A stretch of 64,000 bases of DNA from Sporosarcina quadrami (GTDB lineage Bacteria > Bacillota > Bacilli > Bacillales_A > Planococcaceae): NCBI RefSeq assembly GCF_014836615.1, contig NZ_JACSQN010000012.1:1-64000 (forward strand), written 5' to 3'. This document shows positions 26,735-35,686 of the stretch, one piece after another. A program made the translations under genes and the position numbers. Each line of letters opens with the position of its first letter. The first letter of the stretch is position 1. The notes beneath the pieces were generated by a model, which was not told the DNA's origin, ran no database searches, and saw only the letters and a list, made by a program, of their open reading frames with translations.

Positions 26735-28114
26735 ATGTTTCAGATTAAAGCGATCCATAAACCCGCATTCTGGGAAGCTGTCCTTTTGACGGCCAGTATA
26801 ATTATAATGATTAGCGCGAGCATCATATTTTTCGATTCCGTGCCACATTTACCAATTCTGTTTTCGATTTTGTTGTTGTTCGGGTATGGCTTTTTGAAGA
26901 AAATACCCTATAAACGATTAGAGACGGGTCTTGTGGAAGGAGCAGGAGCTGGAATGAGCGCAGTCTTCCTGTTTTTCTTCATCGGAATTCTGATTAGTAG
27001 TTGGATGATGAGCGGAACGATACCGACACTGATTTACGCAGGTTTCCATCTCATCACACCGACATTCTTTTTTGCGATTGTTTTCGTCGTCACGGCGATT
27101 GTCGGAATATCCATCGGCAGTTCATTGACGACGGTTGCTACAATCGGCGTTGCGTTCATTGGAATGGCTGATGTGCTTGAATTGTCTCTACCGATAGCGG
27201 CAGGAGCAATTGTTTCAGGAGCATTCTTTGGGGATAAGATGTCTCCTTTATCGGACACGACAAACTTGGCTTCTTCGATTGTGGGTGTCGATCTGTTCGA
27301 GCATATCCGCAATATGAGCTGGACGACCGTTCCTGCATTTATCATATCGTTTGTGCTGTTCGGCATATTATCACCATCTGTTTCTACTGCAGAATTTGAT
27401 ACAATTGCTGTCTTCCAACAGACGTTGCTAGAGACGGGGATGATTCACTGGTACACAATCATACCGCTAGTGCTGCTATTTTTATTATCCATCAAGAAAG
27501 TGCCGGCAATGATCACGTTGGCGATCAGTTCAGCTGTGGCGGTGTTGCTGTCATACTTCCACCATACGTATGCTATGTCTGACATGTTGAGTATTCTCTT
27601 CTCCGGATTCAAATCTACAACAGGTGTGGAAGATGTTGATGCATTGCTGTCTAGAGGCGGAATGGAAAGCATGATGTTCACGGTCGGTTTGGTGTTGCTC
27701 GCCTTGAGCATGGGTGGTATGTTGTTTACACTTGGGATTGTTCAATGCTTGTTAGCGAAACTTGAATCAGTTTTGAAGAAAGTATCATCAGTCATTCTTG
27801 CTTCAGCATTGACAGCAATCAGCATTAATATAATGATCGGCGAGCAGTACTTGTCGATTTTACTGACAGGGCAAGCATTCCGCGGTCAATATGAGAAAGT
27901 GGGTCTGGCGAGTAAAAACTTGAGCCGAGTTATGGAAGACGCGGGAACAGTCGTCAACCCACTTGTTCCATGGAGCGTGTGCGGGATTTTCATAGCGGGC
28001 GTATTAGGTGTACCAGTATTGGACTATCTCCCGTTTGCGTTCTTCTGTCTGTTATCGCCAATCCTTACGGTGATTTTCGGTTATATGGGGAAGACGCTGA
28101 CACAGGTGAAGTAA
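26735..28114 (+). CDS. NhaC-family antiporter, possible tyrosine transporter (YheL type)
   Basis: The 459-residue protein has about eleven membrane spans and NhaC-family segments such as GISIGSSLTTVATIGVAF, GAFFGDKMSPLSDTTNLA and EDAGTVVNPLVPWSVCG. NhaC proteins exchange sodium or organic substrates for protons. The tyrosine T-box leader implies a role in tyrosine supply, as proposed for T-box-controlled YheL homologues; that is an inference from regulation. The ATG follows AGGAGGAA. Confidence 0.88.
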   Translation: MFQIKAIHKPAFWEAVLLTASIIIMISASIIFFDSVPHLPILFSILLLFGYGFLKKIPYKRLETGLVEGAGAGMSAVFLFFFIGILISSWMMSGTIPTLIYAGFHLITPTFFFAIVFVVTAIVGISIGSSLTTVATIGVAFIGMADVLELSLPIAAGAIVSGAFFGDKMSPLSDTTNLASSIVGVDLFEHIRNMSWTTVPAFIISFVLFGILSPSVSTAEFDTIAVFQQTLLETGMIHWYTIIPLVLLFLLSIKKVPAMITLAISSAVAVLLSYFHHTYAMSDMLSILFSGFKSTTGVEDVDALLSRGGMESMMFTVGLVLLALSMGGMLFTLGIVQCLLAKLESVLKKVSSVILASALTAISINIMIGEQYLSILLTGQAFRGQYEKVGLASKNLSRVMEDAGTVVNPLVPWSVCGIFIAGVLGVPVLDYLPFAFFCLLSPILTVIFGYMGKTLTQVK

Positions 28115-28116
28115 AA

Positions 28117-28303
28117 CTACGTTTCGATACGCCCGCTTTATGTTTCGAAACGAGGCGTCTACGTTTCGATACGAAGCGTTTACTTTTCGATACGCCTGCT
28201 ACGTTTCGATACGAAGCGTCTACGTTTCGATACGAGACGTCTACGTTTCGTTACGCCCGCGCTACGTTTCGATACGAAGCACCTACGTTGTGATACACAT
28301 GCT
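28117..28303. repeat. 21-bp tandem repeat, nine units
   Basis: Nine tandem units start at 28117, 28138, 28159, 28180, 28199, 28220, 28241, 28262 and 28283; all are 21 bases except one of 19. The consensus is CTACGTTTCGATACGAAGC plus two bases. Each unit carries the near-palindrome CGTTTCGATACG, and the last unit is degenerate. It begins two bases after the transporter stop and ends before a terminator. An open frame crosses it only because 21 is a multiple of three. Confidence 0.9.
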
Positions 28304-28322
28304 TAGCACTTCATTCCAAATT

Positions 28323-28368
28323 AAAAAAGCCGTGATTTCATTCATAAGAATGAAGTCGCGGCTTTTTA
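28323..28368. terminator. bidirectional terminator between the repeat and the methyltransferase gene
   Basis: AAAAAGCCGTGATTTCATTC pairs with GAATGAAGTCGCGGCTTTTT around ATAA. It serves both convergent units. Confidence 0.92.
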
Positions 28369-28370
28369 CG

Positions 28371-28901
28371 TCAATCTATCGAAAACTCATCTTTATAATT
28401 CGTCACACTTTTCAACGCTTGTTCTTCCACTGGAATTCGCACAGACATCATCCACATATTTAACAACGTAAACAATATCGCAGTAAAATAAGCGCTAAAT
28501 AATAATGGCAACACAATTAGCTCGGTCGCAACAATGACATAGTTAGGATGACGAATCCATTTATACGGACCTTTGCGCACAACTTTTGCATTTGGCAGCA
28601 CGACGATTTTTGTATTCCAATACTTCCCGAGTGATGTCAAACACCACACTCTGAGAACTTGAGCCAACAAAAAAATCGCAAGGAATAATGGCCAAACAGG
28701 CGAAAGTTCACGGTCCAACACAATTACTTCCATAATAAGCGAAATGAAAAATAATACATGCATCGCGACCATATAAGGATAATGAGAGGCACCCGCTTCG
28801 AAAGCACCTTGTCTTTTCATCCATTTTTCATTCCGCTTTGCGATGAACAATTCAACGAGACGTTGTATGATGACGATTGTTAGAACGATTGCTACGATCA
28901 T
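28371..28901 (-). CDS. bpsB: isoprenylcysteine carboxyl methyltransferase-family protein (BpsB/YpbQ-like)
   Basis: The 176-residue membrane protein has four or five spans and the C-terminal ICMT motif GPYKWIRHPNYV, which binds S-adenosylmethionine. In B. subtilis the homologous gene ypbQ (bpsB) lies next to the type III polyketide synthase gene bpsA and methylates its alkylpyrones. The same pairing here, 12 bases downstream of the synthase gene, supports that role. Confidence 0.88.
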   Translation of the reverse strand: MIVAIVLTIVIIQRLVELFIAKRNEKWMKRQGAFEAGASHYPYMVAMHVLFFISLIMEVIVLDRELSPVWPLFLAIFLLAQVLRVWCLTSLGKYWNTKIVVLPNAKVVRKGPYKWIRHPNYVIVATELIVLPLLFSAYFTAILFTLLNMWMMSVRIPVEEQALKSVTNYKDEFSID

Positions 28902-28913
28902 CCGATATTCACC

Positions 28914-29993
28914 TCAATCCCATTTCAACAACAGCAATTCACCGCAGAAACCCGGTCCGAGCGCAGCCATTATTCCGTAGTCACCCGATTGCGGTTTAGA
29001 TTCCATGAATCGCTTCAGCACATACAAAACTGTAGGCGATGACATATTACCATGATTACGCAGAACATCCCGCGAAATATCTGTCATGGATGACTCGAAT
29101 CCTAACGCTTTTTCATAAGCGGTCAACACTTTCTTACCACCAGGATGCGCGACAAAATGACTGATATCATCATTGCTTAGTCCATATGATGATAGGAATT
29201 CGTGGACAAACGGCCCAAGCCAATCCGTTATGATCGCGGGAATGCTTTTTGAGAATACAACGTACAAACCGCTATTTTTAACATCCCATCCCATGACATC
29301 TTCTGAATCAGGCATCAGTTTCGAAGTCGTTCCGATAATGGATGGGACAGGTACATTCACGGCGATTTCCGATTGGTCACCGGAAACTAATGCACACGCT
29401 GCCCCATCTGAAAATAAAGAAACACCGACGAGATTGCTTTTCGAATAATCATCTTTCTGGAATGTTAAACTACATAATTCTATAGATAGAACAAGAACAT
29501 TTTCTTTTGGAAAAGCTAAGCAGTATTCATAAGCGCGACTCACTCCGGCAGCTCCTCCCGCACAGCCAAGCCCCCATAATGGAATCCTTTTCACATCATC
29601 GCGAAAAGGGAGTTTGTTCATAATGCGTGCTTCGATACTAGGCGTGGAGATGCCTGTACTGGAAACGAAAACGATGGCATCAATCTGTTCATAGTCAACA
29701 GCGGTTTCGAGCAAAGAACTTTCAGTAAGGCAACTTTGTACTGCATCGACACCCAGTCTGACGGCATTTTGGATGTATAACTCATTGCGCTCTTCAAAGT
29801 CATGCTCTTTTCCATACCATTCAAGTGGCATGCAAACATCACGCTTCTCGATATCTCCATTCTGAAAGACTTTCAAAAGGCGTTCGATATCTTTATATTT
29901 TTCGCTGAAAAGTGAGCGAGTGAGTTCAACAGCTTCTTGCTGCTTCACTTCGTAGGGAGGAAGAATAGTACTGACTGAAAGGATTTTTGGCAT
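28914..29993 (-). CDS. bpsA: type III polyketide synthase (alkylpyrone synthase, BpsA-like)
   Basis: Chalcone-synthase fold, 359 residues. The catalytic triad is visible: Cys144 in WGLGCAGGAAG, His283 in FVAHPGGKK and Asn316 in NHGNMSS. BpsA-type enzymes extend long-chain acyl-CoA with malonyl-CoA to alkylpyrones and alkylresorcinols. The start follows CGGAGGT. It is the first gene of a two-gene operon with the ICMT-family methylase. Confidence 0.92.
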   Translation of the reverse strand: MPKILSVSTILPPYEVKQQEAVELTRSLFSEKYKDIERLLKVFQNGDIEKRDVCMPLEWYGKEHDFEERNELYIQNAVRLGVDAVQSCLTESSLLETAVDYEQIDAIVFVSSTGISTPSIEARIMNKLPFRDDVKRIPLWGLGCAGGAAGVSRAYEYCLAFPKENVLVLSIELCSLTFQKDDYSKSNLVGVSLFSDGAACALVSGDQSEIAVNVPVPSIIGTTSKLMPDSEDVMGWDVKNSGLYVVFSKSIPAIITDWLGPFVHEFLSSYGLSNDDISHFVAHPGGKKVLTAYEKALGFESSMTDISRDVLRNHGNMSSPTVLYVLKRFMESKPQSGDYGIMAALGPGFCGELLLLKWD

Positions 29994-30175
29994 TGATAGA
30001 CCTCCGATTGTTTTAAGAATCTATAACCTAGTTAGCTAGTTGGTAAACTTGTTAAGAGAAGGGTATTTATGAATGTGTTGTACTTGTCCAGTAGTATACA
30101 ATCTACCAATTAGAACGTGAAGTAGTATATGAACAATACGTGTGGAATATGAAACCCCTCGTAAAGTGAAAGGTT

Positions 30176-30628
30176 TCATATTTTATTTGAAAGAAGGGAA
30201 TTGCACAAATCACGGAGTTTGAGAATGAATAGTTCATTATTTTCTTTGGAACGTTTTTTTGGACCTTTCAGACGTCCGCCGGCCATACGGACTTTCTGTG
30301 CAGTATGTCTCGCATACAACAGCTGATCAATATTGTCGTTTGTATAACGCCGTCCGTTCTGGTCAATCGGATGACCTTGTTTTGCGAGGACCATCGCGGC
30401 CAATCCATAATCTTGTGTTACAACAATGTCGTCTTTTTCTACCTTATTCACTAATACGAAATCCACGGCATCCGCGCCTTTGGAAACGATAATCGTATCA
30501 GCACCTTCACGATGCATCTCATGCGCTGTGTCGCAGATCAGCGTGCAGGTCAGCTTAAATTGTTTTGCGATTTTAATCGTTTCATTGACAACGGGACAGC
30601 CATCTGCATCGACGAATATTTTTACCAT
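30176..30628 (-). CDS. YaiI/YqxD-family protein (DUF188, PIN-like)
   Basis: The 150-residue protein has the family start MVKIFVDADGCPV and conserved segments DTIIVSKGADAVDFVLVN, DIVVTQDYGLAAM and GGRLKGPKKRSKENN. The fold is related to PIN/NYN nucleases through the acidic residues, but no activity is established. I start at ATG 30628 after GAGGGG; an ATG six codons upstream lacks a site. It stands alone. Confidence 0.9.
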   Translation of the reverse strand: MVKIFVDADGCPVVNETIKIAKQFKLTCTLICDTAHEMHREGADTIIVSKGADAVDFVLVNKVEKDDIVVTQDYGLAAMVLAKQGHPIDQNGRRYTNDNIDQLLYARHTAQKVRMAGGRLKGPKKRSKENNELFILKLRDLCNSLLSNKI

Positions 30629-30756
30629 GAGTTGACCCCTCTTCATTATTAACTAATTATTATTTGGACTGTGTCTCACTATATCATATTCATTGGTTTT
30701 CTTTTCATTCAAAAAGGGGAATAGTACTAAAAATATGTAAAAAGGGGTGTTAACCT

Positions 30757-30987
30757 ATGTTTGAGAAAAATGAACGAATGTCGATTGAAGAATCCGAAGA
30801 CTATGGACGTCTAACAGATGCACGCAATGCAGCACTTGAAAACGTCGAAGTGCAAGAAGAAGTTGTTGTGACGCCAGTCGACCAGATCCCACCTCCTTTA
30901 AGCGAAGAGGAAATTAAAAGAAGGGTTGGGGAAGGGAACTACACGAACGTCCATAGAAATGACGGATTGAATTCAGTAAACAGCTAA
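30757..30987 (+). CDS. small acidic protein of unknown function
   Basis: The 76-residue product is hydrophilic and Glu-rich (NERMSIEESEDYGR, EVQEEVVVTPVDQIPPPLSE, ending RRVGEGNYTNVHRND). AAGGGGTG precedes the ATG, and a terminator follows immediately. It is a monocistronic gene with no recognised domain. Confidence 0.6.
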   Translation: MFEKNERMSIEESEDYGRLTDARNAALENVEVQEEVVVTPVDQIPPPLSEEEIKRRVGEGNYTNVHRNDGLNSVNS

Positions 30988-31029
30988 AAGCAATTGCGGG
31001 AGTCAAATGATTCCCACAATTGCTTTTTG
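30986..31029. terminator. bidirectional terminator
   Basis: AAAAGCAATTG...GGG pairs with CCC...CAATTGCTTTTT. It ends the small acidic gene and the convergent DUF4097 gene. Confidence 0.9.
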
Positions 31030-31032
31030 ATT

Positions 31033-32061
31033 TTATCGTACTGAAATCTTGCCATTGGAAGATTTTAGTTTGATTTGATGCGTTGCATCCCCAAATTTCG
31101 ACAAAGAATTATTTTCACCGAAAATGTCTATTCTACCATGGCCGCTTTTTGCAGAAATTGCAGCATTCAGCGGCATTTGAGAAGAATTAATTTCAATACT
31201 ACCGTTAGCTGTTTTAAAATCGATGTTTTGATCGAGTGTTTCAGTATTCAATAAGATTCTTCCGTTATCAGTCGTTGCTGTGATATCACCATTGACTTGA
31301 TCAAGTTCAATACGTCCGTTATCTGATTCAGCATGAATAGTATCTGATTCTATATAATTCATTAAAATTCTTCCGTTATCTGTTTTTGCCTTCAACTGGT
31401 CGGCTTGTACTTTTACAAGTTCAATCCGTCCATTGTCAGTTTCCGCATGCAAGTTAGAAGAAGCGATTTCAGTAAGAAGGATTCGTCCATTATCCGATTG
31501 CGAAGAAATTCTTTTAGCAATCAACTTTTCTCCGTAAATCTTGCCATTATTGGACTTCATGTTAATAGATTGATAAAGCTTTTTTGGAATGCATACATCC
31601 AGGTGAACTGCTTTCATGGAGAAGTTGAACATAAATGACCAAGTGGACTTATTCTTCAATTTGATTTCTAAAGTGTCGCCAATTACTTCTGCAGTCAAAG
31701 TGTGTTTTTCAGGTTGGCCATTGAGCTTGATAATTGTATCAGTGGTTTCTGAAAGAGAAAGATGAAGTGAACCATGATGAACATTGATATCGACATTTGA
31801 GAAACTATCGTTTTTAATCGTCTGGACTTGATGGGATGAATCATTTACTACTTCACGACTATCGAAAGGATAAGCATCAAGCAATTCAGCAGCAATCACA
31901 TTAGGTGACCCGAGTGAAGCGGCAATCTCTTCGTCTTCTTTTCCATCTTCACGACCATCTGAAAAATATTCACGGATGTCTTTGAGAATATCATTTCGTT
32001 CCTCAGCTGGTAGACCTTTTAATGCTTCTTCAAGTTCAAATATAAAATTATTTTCATTCAT
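31033..32061 (-). CDS. DUF4097 beta-strand repeat protein with N-terminal HAAS/DUF1700 domain
   Basis: Residues 1-65 form the helical HAAS/DUF1700-like domain ([20 protein letters not shown], then [10 protein letters not shown]). The rest is a series of beta-solenoid repeats containing DNGRI at regular spacing ([59 protein letters not shown]). No membrane span is seen. It is cotranscribed with, and overlaps by 8 bases, a PadR regulator; such PadR-DUF1700/DUF4097 pairs are common in envelope-stress loci. The precise role is unknown. Confidence 0.88.
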   Translation of the reverse strand: MNENNFIFELEEALKGLPAEERNDILKDIREYFSDGREDGKEDEEIAASLGSPNVIAAELLDAYPFDSREVVNDSSHQVQTIKNDSFSNVDINVHHGSLHLSLSETTDTIIKLNGQPEKHTLTAEVIGDTLEIKLKNKSTWSFMFNFSMKAVHLDVCIPKKLYQSINMKSNNGKIYGEKLIAKRISSQSDNGRILLTEIASSNLHAETDNGRIELVKVQADQLKAKTDNGRILMNYIESDTIHAESDNGRIELDQVNGDITATTDNGRILLNTETLDQNIDFKTANGSIEINSSQMPLNAAISAKSGHGRIDIFGENNSLSKFGDATHQIKLKSSNGKISVR

Positions 32062-32377
32062 CTTGTACGCCCTCCTTGATCAATGTATTTACACCTTCAG
32101 AAAAAAGTTTCCACTCCTTGACTTGTTCATGTAAATACGTGCGTCCGACATCTGTCAGCTTATAATATTTGCGTGGTGGTCCTTCAGTAGATTCCTGTAA
32201 GTAGGTAGTGAAATAACCTTCCTTTGTCAATCTGCGCAGCAGAGGATAAACAGATCCTTCGGAAATCGAAATCTGGTCTGAGATCTTTTGAACGAGTTCA
32301 TATCCGTAGCGATCCTGTTTATCTAATAAAACGAGTACGCATAAATTTAAAACGCCTTTTTTAAATTGGATATTCAT
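32054..32377 (-). CDS. PadR-family transcriptional regulator
   Basis: The 107-residue winged-helix protein has the PadR pattern [33 protein letters not shown] and [16 protein letters not shown]. PadR proteins usually repress their own operon and release DNA on binding a small ligand or partner. The start follows AAAGGGG. A palindrome upstream is a candidate autoregulatory site. Confidence 0.93.
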   Translation of the reverse strand: MNIQFKKGVLNLCVLVLLDKQDRYGYELVQKISDQISISEGSVYPLLRRLTKEGYFTTYLQESTEGPPRKYYKLTDVGRTYLHEQVKEWKLFSEGVNTLIKEGVQDE

Positions 32378-32394
32378 AGACCTAACCCCTTTCT

Positions 32395-32417
32395 ACTACT
32401 ATTCAATGAACAGTAGT
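32395..32417. promoter_or_regulatory. palindromic operator candidate for the PadR regulator
   Basis: The site reads ACTACTATTCA, T, then GAACAGTAGT: an inverted repeat with one mismatched pair, 18 bases before the padR start. Its position suits autorepression. The assignment to PadR is inferred from location only. Confidence 0.55.
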
Positions 32418-32610
32418 GAAGTAGTAAATTATCTTTGTGAGAACAATATAACATACGGTATTATACTATGCAAGGTACTGGATGAAAATACTTACAACAA
32501 TATTGAATCATTTAATATAGGATTGATTGGACAATAACTGCGATAGGTGCATGAAACTTTAAAATTTCTCATCCGTATTAATTAGTATTACCTTTGGAGG
32601 TGTGTAAAGT

Positions 32611-32766
32611 ATGGATACAGGTTATTTTGTAGGATGGGGAACACTATCATTAATTAATGCAGGAATTGCACAGGGTAAAAATAGAAGCGGGCTCAATTGG
32701 TTTTTATTGTCGTTATTGTTCGGACCGATTGCGACATTTTTCCTCGTTATCAGCGAAAAGAGATAA
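32611..32766 (+). CDS. 51-residue membrane protein
   Basis: ATG 32611 follows GGAGGTGTG and opens a 51-codon frame. Two hydrophobic segments (YFVGWGTLSLINAGIAQG and GLNWFLLSLLFGPIATFFLV) flank a short basic turn KNRSG, giving a hairpin membrane protein. It precedes the aminopeptidase gene by 69 bases. No function is known. Confidence 0.65.
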   Translation: MDTGYFVGWGTLSLINAGIAQGKNRSGLNWFLLSLLFGPIATFFLVISEKR

Positions 32767-32835
32767 TTCTTTCAATCAATCAAACTTATGGTAAACTATT
32801 TCTATAGTCGAAATAGATATCTAGGGGGAAATAAA

Positions 32836-34212
32836 ATGACTGAAGTGAAAATCATCTGTGCGTGTAATGAATTGATCGATGGAAATGCCACATTGAAAAG
32901 TTTTGTAGATAACCAAAAAGCTGGACATTGTTCAGTAGTCATCGAAGATACACAGTATGTCGTCATTAAATCAGTGAAAGAAGCAACACTTGAAAAAGTA
33001 CGTTCAACAGCAGGCAATATCGCTCGCGATTTAGCAAGCCAAAAACTAGACAAGGCAACTGTTGTCGAAGGCACTTTTGGTAAGCTTTTCAAAGACTTGG
33101 ATGGAGAATCTGTATTTACTGCATTTGCGGAAGGATGGGACCTCGGTTCTTATCAATTCTTGACATATAAATCAGAAGAAAAACCTTTCCGGACTGAATT
33201 GGCTGTAGAAGATGCAAGTGCGGAAAATGCTGTTGGACTCGGTAAAATCCGTGCAGCGGCAATGGCATTCTCACGCGATTTAATGAATGAAGTGTCAGAC
33301 GTCCTAAATCCAGAAACATATCCTGAAGTATTGAAAAAGCAATACGAAGGCACCGAAATTGAAGTGACTGTACACAATAAAGAAGCTATTGAGAAGATGG
33401 AGATGCACGGTGTACTGACAGTTAGCCGAGGAAGCAAATATAAGCCTTCATTCGTGGAGCTTGTTTATCAAGGAGATGCATCCAAACCGTTAGTTGCGCT
33501 AGTCGGTAAAGGGGTTACGTTCGATACAGGCGGAATCAGTTTGAAGAGCGGTAAAGACTTGAGCGATATGCGTATGGATATGGGTGGTTCGGCCGCTGTT
33601 GCAGGCGCAATGCAATTGCTTGCGAAAACAAATGCAAAAGTGAACGTCGTTGCGCTCATCCCAATGGTGGAAAACAGTCCGGACAATACTTCTGTATTCC
33701 CGGGTGAAGTCATTACGTATAAGAACGGTAAAACGGTTCAAGTAGGTAACACCGATGCAGAAGGTCGTTTGATCCTAGCTGACGGACTAATCCGTGCCGG
33801 TGAATTGAATGCTGAATATATCGTGGATATTGCAACGCTTACGGGAGCTGTCGTTGCAGCACTAGGAACAGAGCTTGGTGGCGTATTCGGTGACGAGGAG
33901 CTATCTCATGTCATGAAAAAAGTCGGCGATGTGAATGGTGATTTCGTCTGGCCGATGCCATTAGTAGAGGCATATGACAAATCATTGGCAAGCGATTATG
34001 CAGATATGAATAATATCAGCTCAATGAATTTTGCTGGTTCCATTACTGCTGGCCTGTTCTTAAAGAGATTCGTCCCTGAAGGCAGCAAATGGTTGCATGT
34101 CGATATGGCAGGCATGATGAGCAAGACAAGCAACTCGGGCTATTATGCAAAGTCGGCAACTGGTTACGGAGCAAGATTGCTTGCTGATTATACGGTTAAA
34201 ATTTCTGAATAA
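32836..34212 (+). CDS. pepA: M17 leucyl aminopeptidase
   Basis: This cytosolic dinuclear-metal peptidase releases N-terminal residues from peptides. The metal and catalytic residues appear in GKGVTFDTGGISLKSG, DMRMDMGGSAAVAGAM and NTDAEGRLILADG. The likely start is ATG 32836 (458 residues) after AGGGGG; the frame is open 16 codons upstream without a ribosome site. The gene is followed by a terminator and marks the left end of the conserved chromosome before the accessory region. Confidence 0.93.
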   Translation: MTEVKIICACNELIDGNATLKSFVDNQKAGHCSVVIEDTQYVVIKSVKEATLEKVRSTAGNIARDLASQKLDKATVVEGTFGKLFKDLDGESVFTAFAEGWDLGSYQFLTYKSEEKPFRTELAVEDASAENAVGLGKIRAAAMAFSRDLMNEVSDVLNPETYPEVLKKQYEGTEIEVTVHNKEAIEKMEMHGVLTVSRGSKYKPSFVELVYQGDASKPLVALVGKGVTFDTGGISLKSGKDLSDMRMDMGGSAAVAGAMQLLAKTNAKVNVVALIPMVENSPDNTSVFPGEVITYKNGKTVQVGNTDAEGRLILADGLIRAGELNAEYIVDIATLTGAVVAALGTELGGVFGDEELSHVMKKVGDVNGDFVWPMPLVEAYDKSLASDYADMNNISSMNFAGSITAGLFLKRFVPEGSKWLHVDMAGMMSKTSNSGYYAKSATGYGARLLADYTVKISE

Positions 34213-34250
34213 ACAATAGTGTGTTCTGATCCAATTAACACCAAAATAGA

Positions 34251-34296
34251 AAACCAATTAGCATCTCTTTATAGAGGTGGCTAATTGGTTTTTTTA
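34251..34296 (+). terminator. intrinsic terminator after pepA
   Basis: AACCAATTAGC pairs with GCTAATTGGTT and is followed by seven T. Confidence 0.9.
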
Positions 34297-34389
34297 GTCT
34301 TTTAAAATAATTCTGATATGGTAAAATTAGAATAAGGTAATATATGTGTGAATTAGGATAATTTAAATGAGGGGGAGAACGTTATAGAT

Positions 34390-34566
34390 ATAAATATTTT
34401 ACCATCTATTAGTATACTGATAGGTTTGTTTTTAGTTAGTCTGGGACTCTGGGAACTAAGAGTCGGCGTGGATAAAAAAGGTTTCATAAAATACTCATTT
34501 ACAGGTTTATGTTTAATTTTCTTATTGCCGAGGTTTTTAGAGTTTCAAATAATCTTTAACCCTTAA
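34390..34566 (+). CDS. small two-span membrane protein without a standard start codon
   Basis: An open frame encodes NILPSISILIGLFLVSLGLW, then ELRVGVDKKGFIKYSFTGLC and LIFLLPRFLEFQIIFNP: two membrane spans. A GGGGGAG site precedes it, but there is no ATG, GTG or TTG near the apparent N-terminus; the frame reads GTT ATA GAT ATA AAT ATT. Either ATA is used, or the start has mutated and this is a dead gene. It ends just before the first cassette core site. Confidence 0.4.
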   Translation: MNILPSISILIGLFLVSLGLWELRVGVDKKGFIKYSFTGLCLIFLLPRFLEFQIIFNP

Positions 34567-34574
34567 TAAAAGAA

Positions 34575-34600
34575 GTTTATTCAAGAAACGGGCCAGCGTC
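34575..34600 (+). repeat. cassette-array element, right half (site 0)
   Basis: TCAAGAAACGGGCCAGCG carries the right core GGGCCA at 34590-34595. It is the first copy of the intergenic element and lies directly upstream of the longer palindromic repeat. Confidence 0.6.
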
Positions 34601-34605
34601 ATTGT

Positions 34606-34870
34606 CAGATGGCACGCTTTCCGAGGGACATGGCTTGAACCAAGCGAATAAAGAGGAGTTCATTTGCCTTAGTTTCTGTGCTCTTTATAGAAACTAAGGA
34701 AGGCGGTTTTATTTCTGTGTATTTCAGAAATTAAGGCATCATAGTGGGGTCTCAAGGCTCAGTGCAAAGATGTGCTCCTTACGCTTCGCTTCACTCGCAA
34801 AAGCTGTTCTACGTGACAGCTTTCGCTGATCCTCTAGAGTCGGCACCTGCACTCCAAGCGACGGAAAGTA
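34606..34870. repeat. long interspersed palindromic repeat, copy 1
   Basis: Signature segments are CACGCTTTCCGAGGGACATG, CTTGAACCAAGCG, AAAGCTGTTCTACGTGACAG and AGAGTCGGCACCTGCACTCC. Copy 3 at 45961-46165 shows the same segments in reverse complement. An inner block contains near-repeats of TTAGTTTCTGTGCTCTTTAT. It resembles a repeat family that I know as frequent between genes in Bacillales and has no coding capacity. It fills most of the 470-base gap before the HAD gene. Confidence 0.75.
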
Positions 34871-35038
34871 TTACGTATAAAGTCACTTAAACAAACTAAC
34901 CATTTAGTTGAAGTTAGTTGAGTAAGAAGCAGATAATTAAAAAATAATGATTTACTTAAAAATAGAGAACATAATCACTTAGATTATTTATGTTTACGTG
35001 TATAGTACGTTTCTTTTGCTAACTAAAAGGAGATAATT

Positions 35039-35686
35039 ATGAAAGCTATAATATTTGATTTTGATGGGACATTGGCGAACACGTTACCAATTTGTTATTA
35101 TGCTTTTCAAAAAGTATTTATAGAGTTTGATAAAAAGGATCTTACAACAAAAAAAATTCAAGAAATGTTTGGTCCTTCTGAAACAGGTATTATAAAAAAT
35201 AACCTTTTAAATCCTAATAAGGAAGCGGCAATTGAATATTTCTACACAAAGTATTCGGAGTTACACACAAGTCTTGTCAAAGCCAACTCAGAAATTCTGG
35301 AATTACTGAATTCCTTGAAAGAAGCAGAAATTAAACTCGGAATTTTTACTGGAAAGGCAAGAAGAAGTTTGGATATTTCTCTAAAAGCATTAGATATGGA
35401 TGGATTATTCGATGTCATAATAACTGGTGATGATGTAGTAAAACCCAAACCTGATCCCGAGGGCCTGCTGAAAGCTTTGTCTCTTTTAGAAGTGGAAAAC
35501 TCCGTTGCAATTTATATTGGAGATAGTGATGCGGATATACTAGCCGGTGTACAGGCTAATGTTTATACGATTGGCGTACAGTGGTTACCTGAATACCAAA
35601 CACCGGTTTTCAGCAAACAACCTGATTTGTTAATAAACAGTATAAAGGAATTTAAGATATTCTATAAAGTAGGCGCTTATGAGTAA
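35039..35686 (+). CDS. HAD-family phosphatase (phosphoglycolate phosphatase-like)
   Basis: The 215-residue protein has motif I DFDGTLANT with the nucleophile Asp, motif II in IFTGKARRSL, the Lys in KPKPDPEG and motif IV YIGDSDADI. A helical cap domain lies between motifs I and II. It starts after AAAGGAG and overlaps the nudix gene that follows by 8 bases. AT-rich codon use differs from the chromosomal genes on both sides. First gene of the cassette array; the substrate is unknown. Confidence 0.88.
   Translation: MKAIIFDFDGTLANTLPICYYAFQKVFIEFDKKDLTTKKIQEMFGPSETGIIKNNLLNPNKEAAIEYFYTKYSELHTSLVKANSEILELLNSLKEAEIKLGIFTGKARRSLDISLKALDMDGLFDVIITGDDVVKPKPDPEGLLKALSLLEVENSVAIYIGDSDADILAGVQANVYTIGVQWLPEYQTPVFSKQPDLLINSIKEFKIFYKVGAYE

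Noticed and set aside
27970..28293. Reading frame across the 21-bp repeat with heptad-like RFDT/FRYE repeats
   Set aside because: It starts inside the transporter gene in another frame and stays open only because the repeat length is a multiple of three; no ribosome site.
30147..30186. Terminator upstream of the DUF188 gene end
   Set aside because: TATGAAACC and GGTTTCATA can pair, but the loop is long and the T-run is poor; support is too weak.
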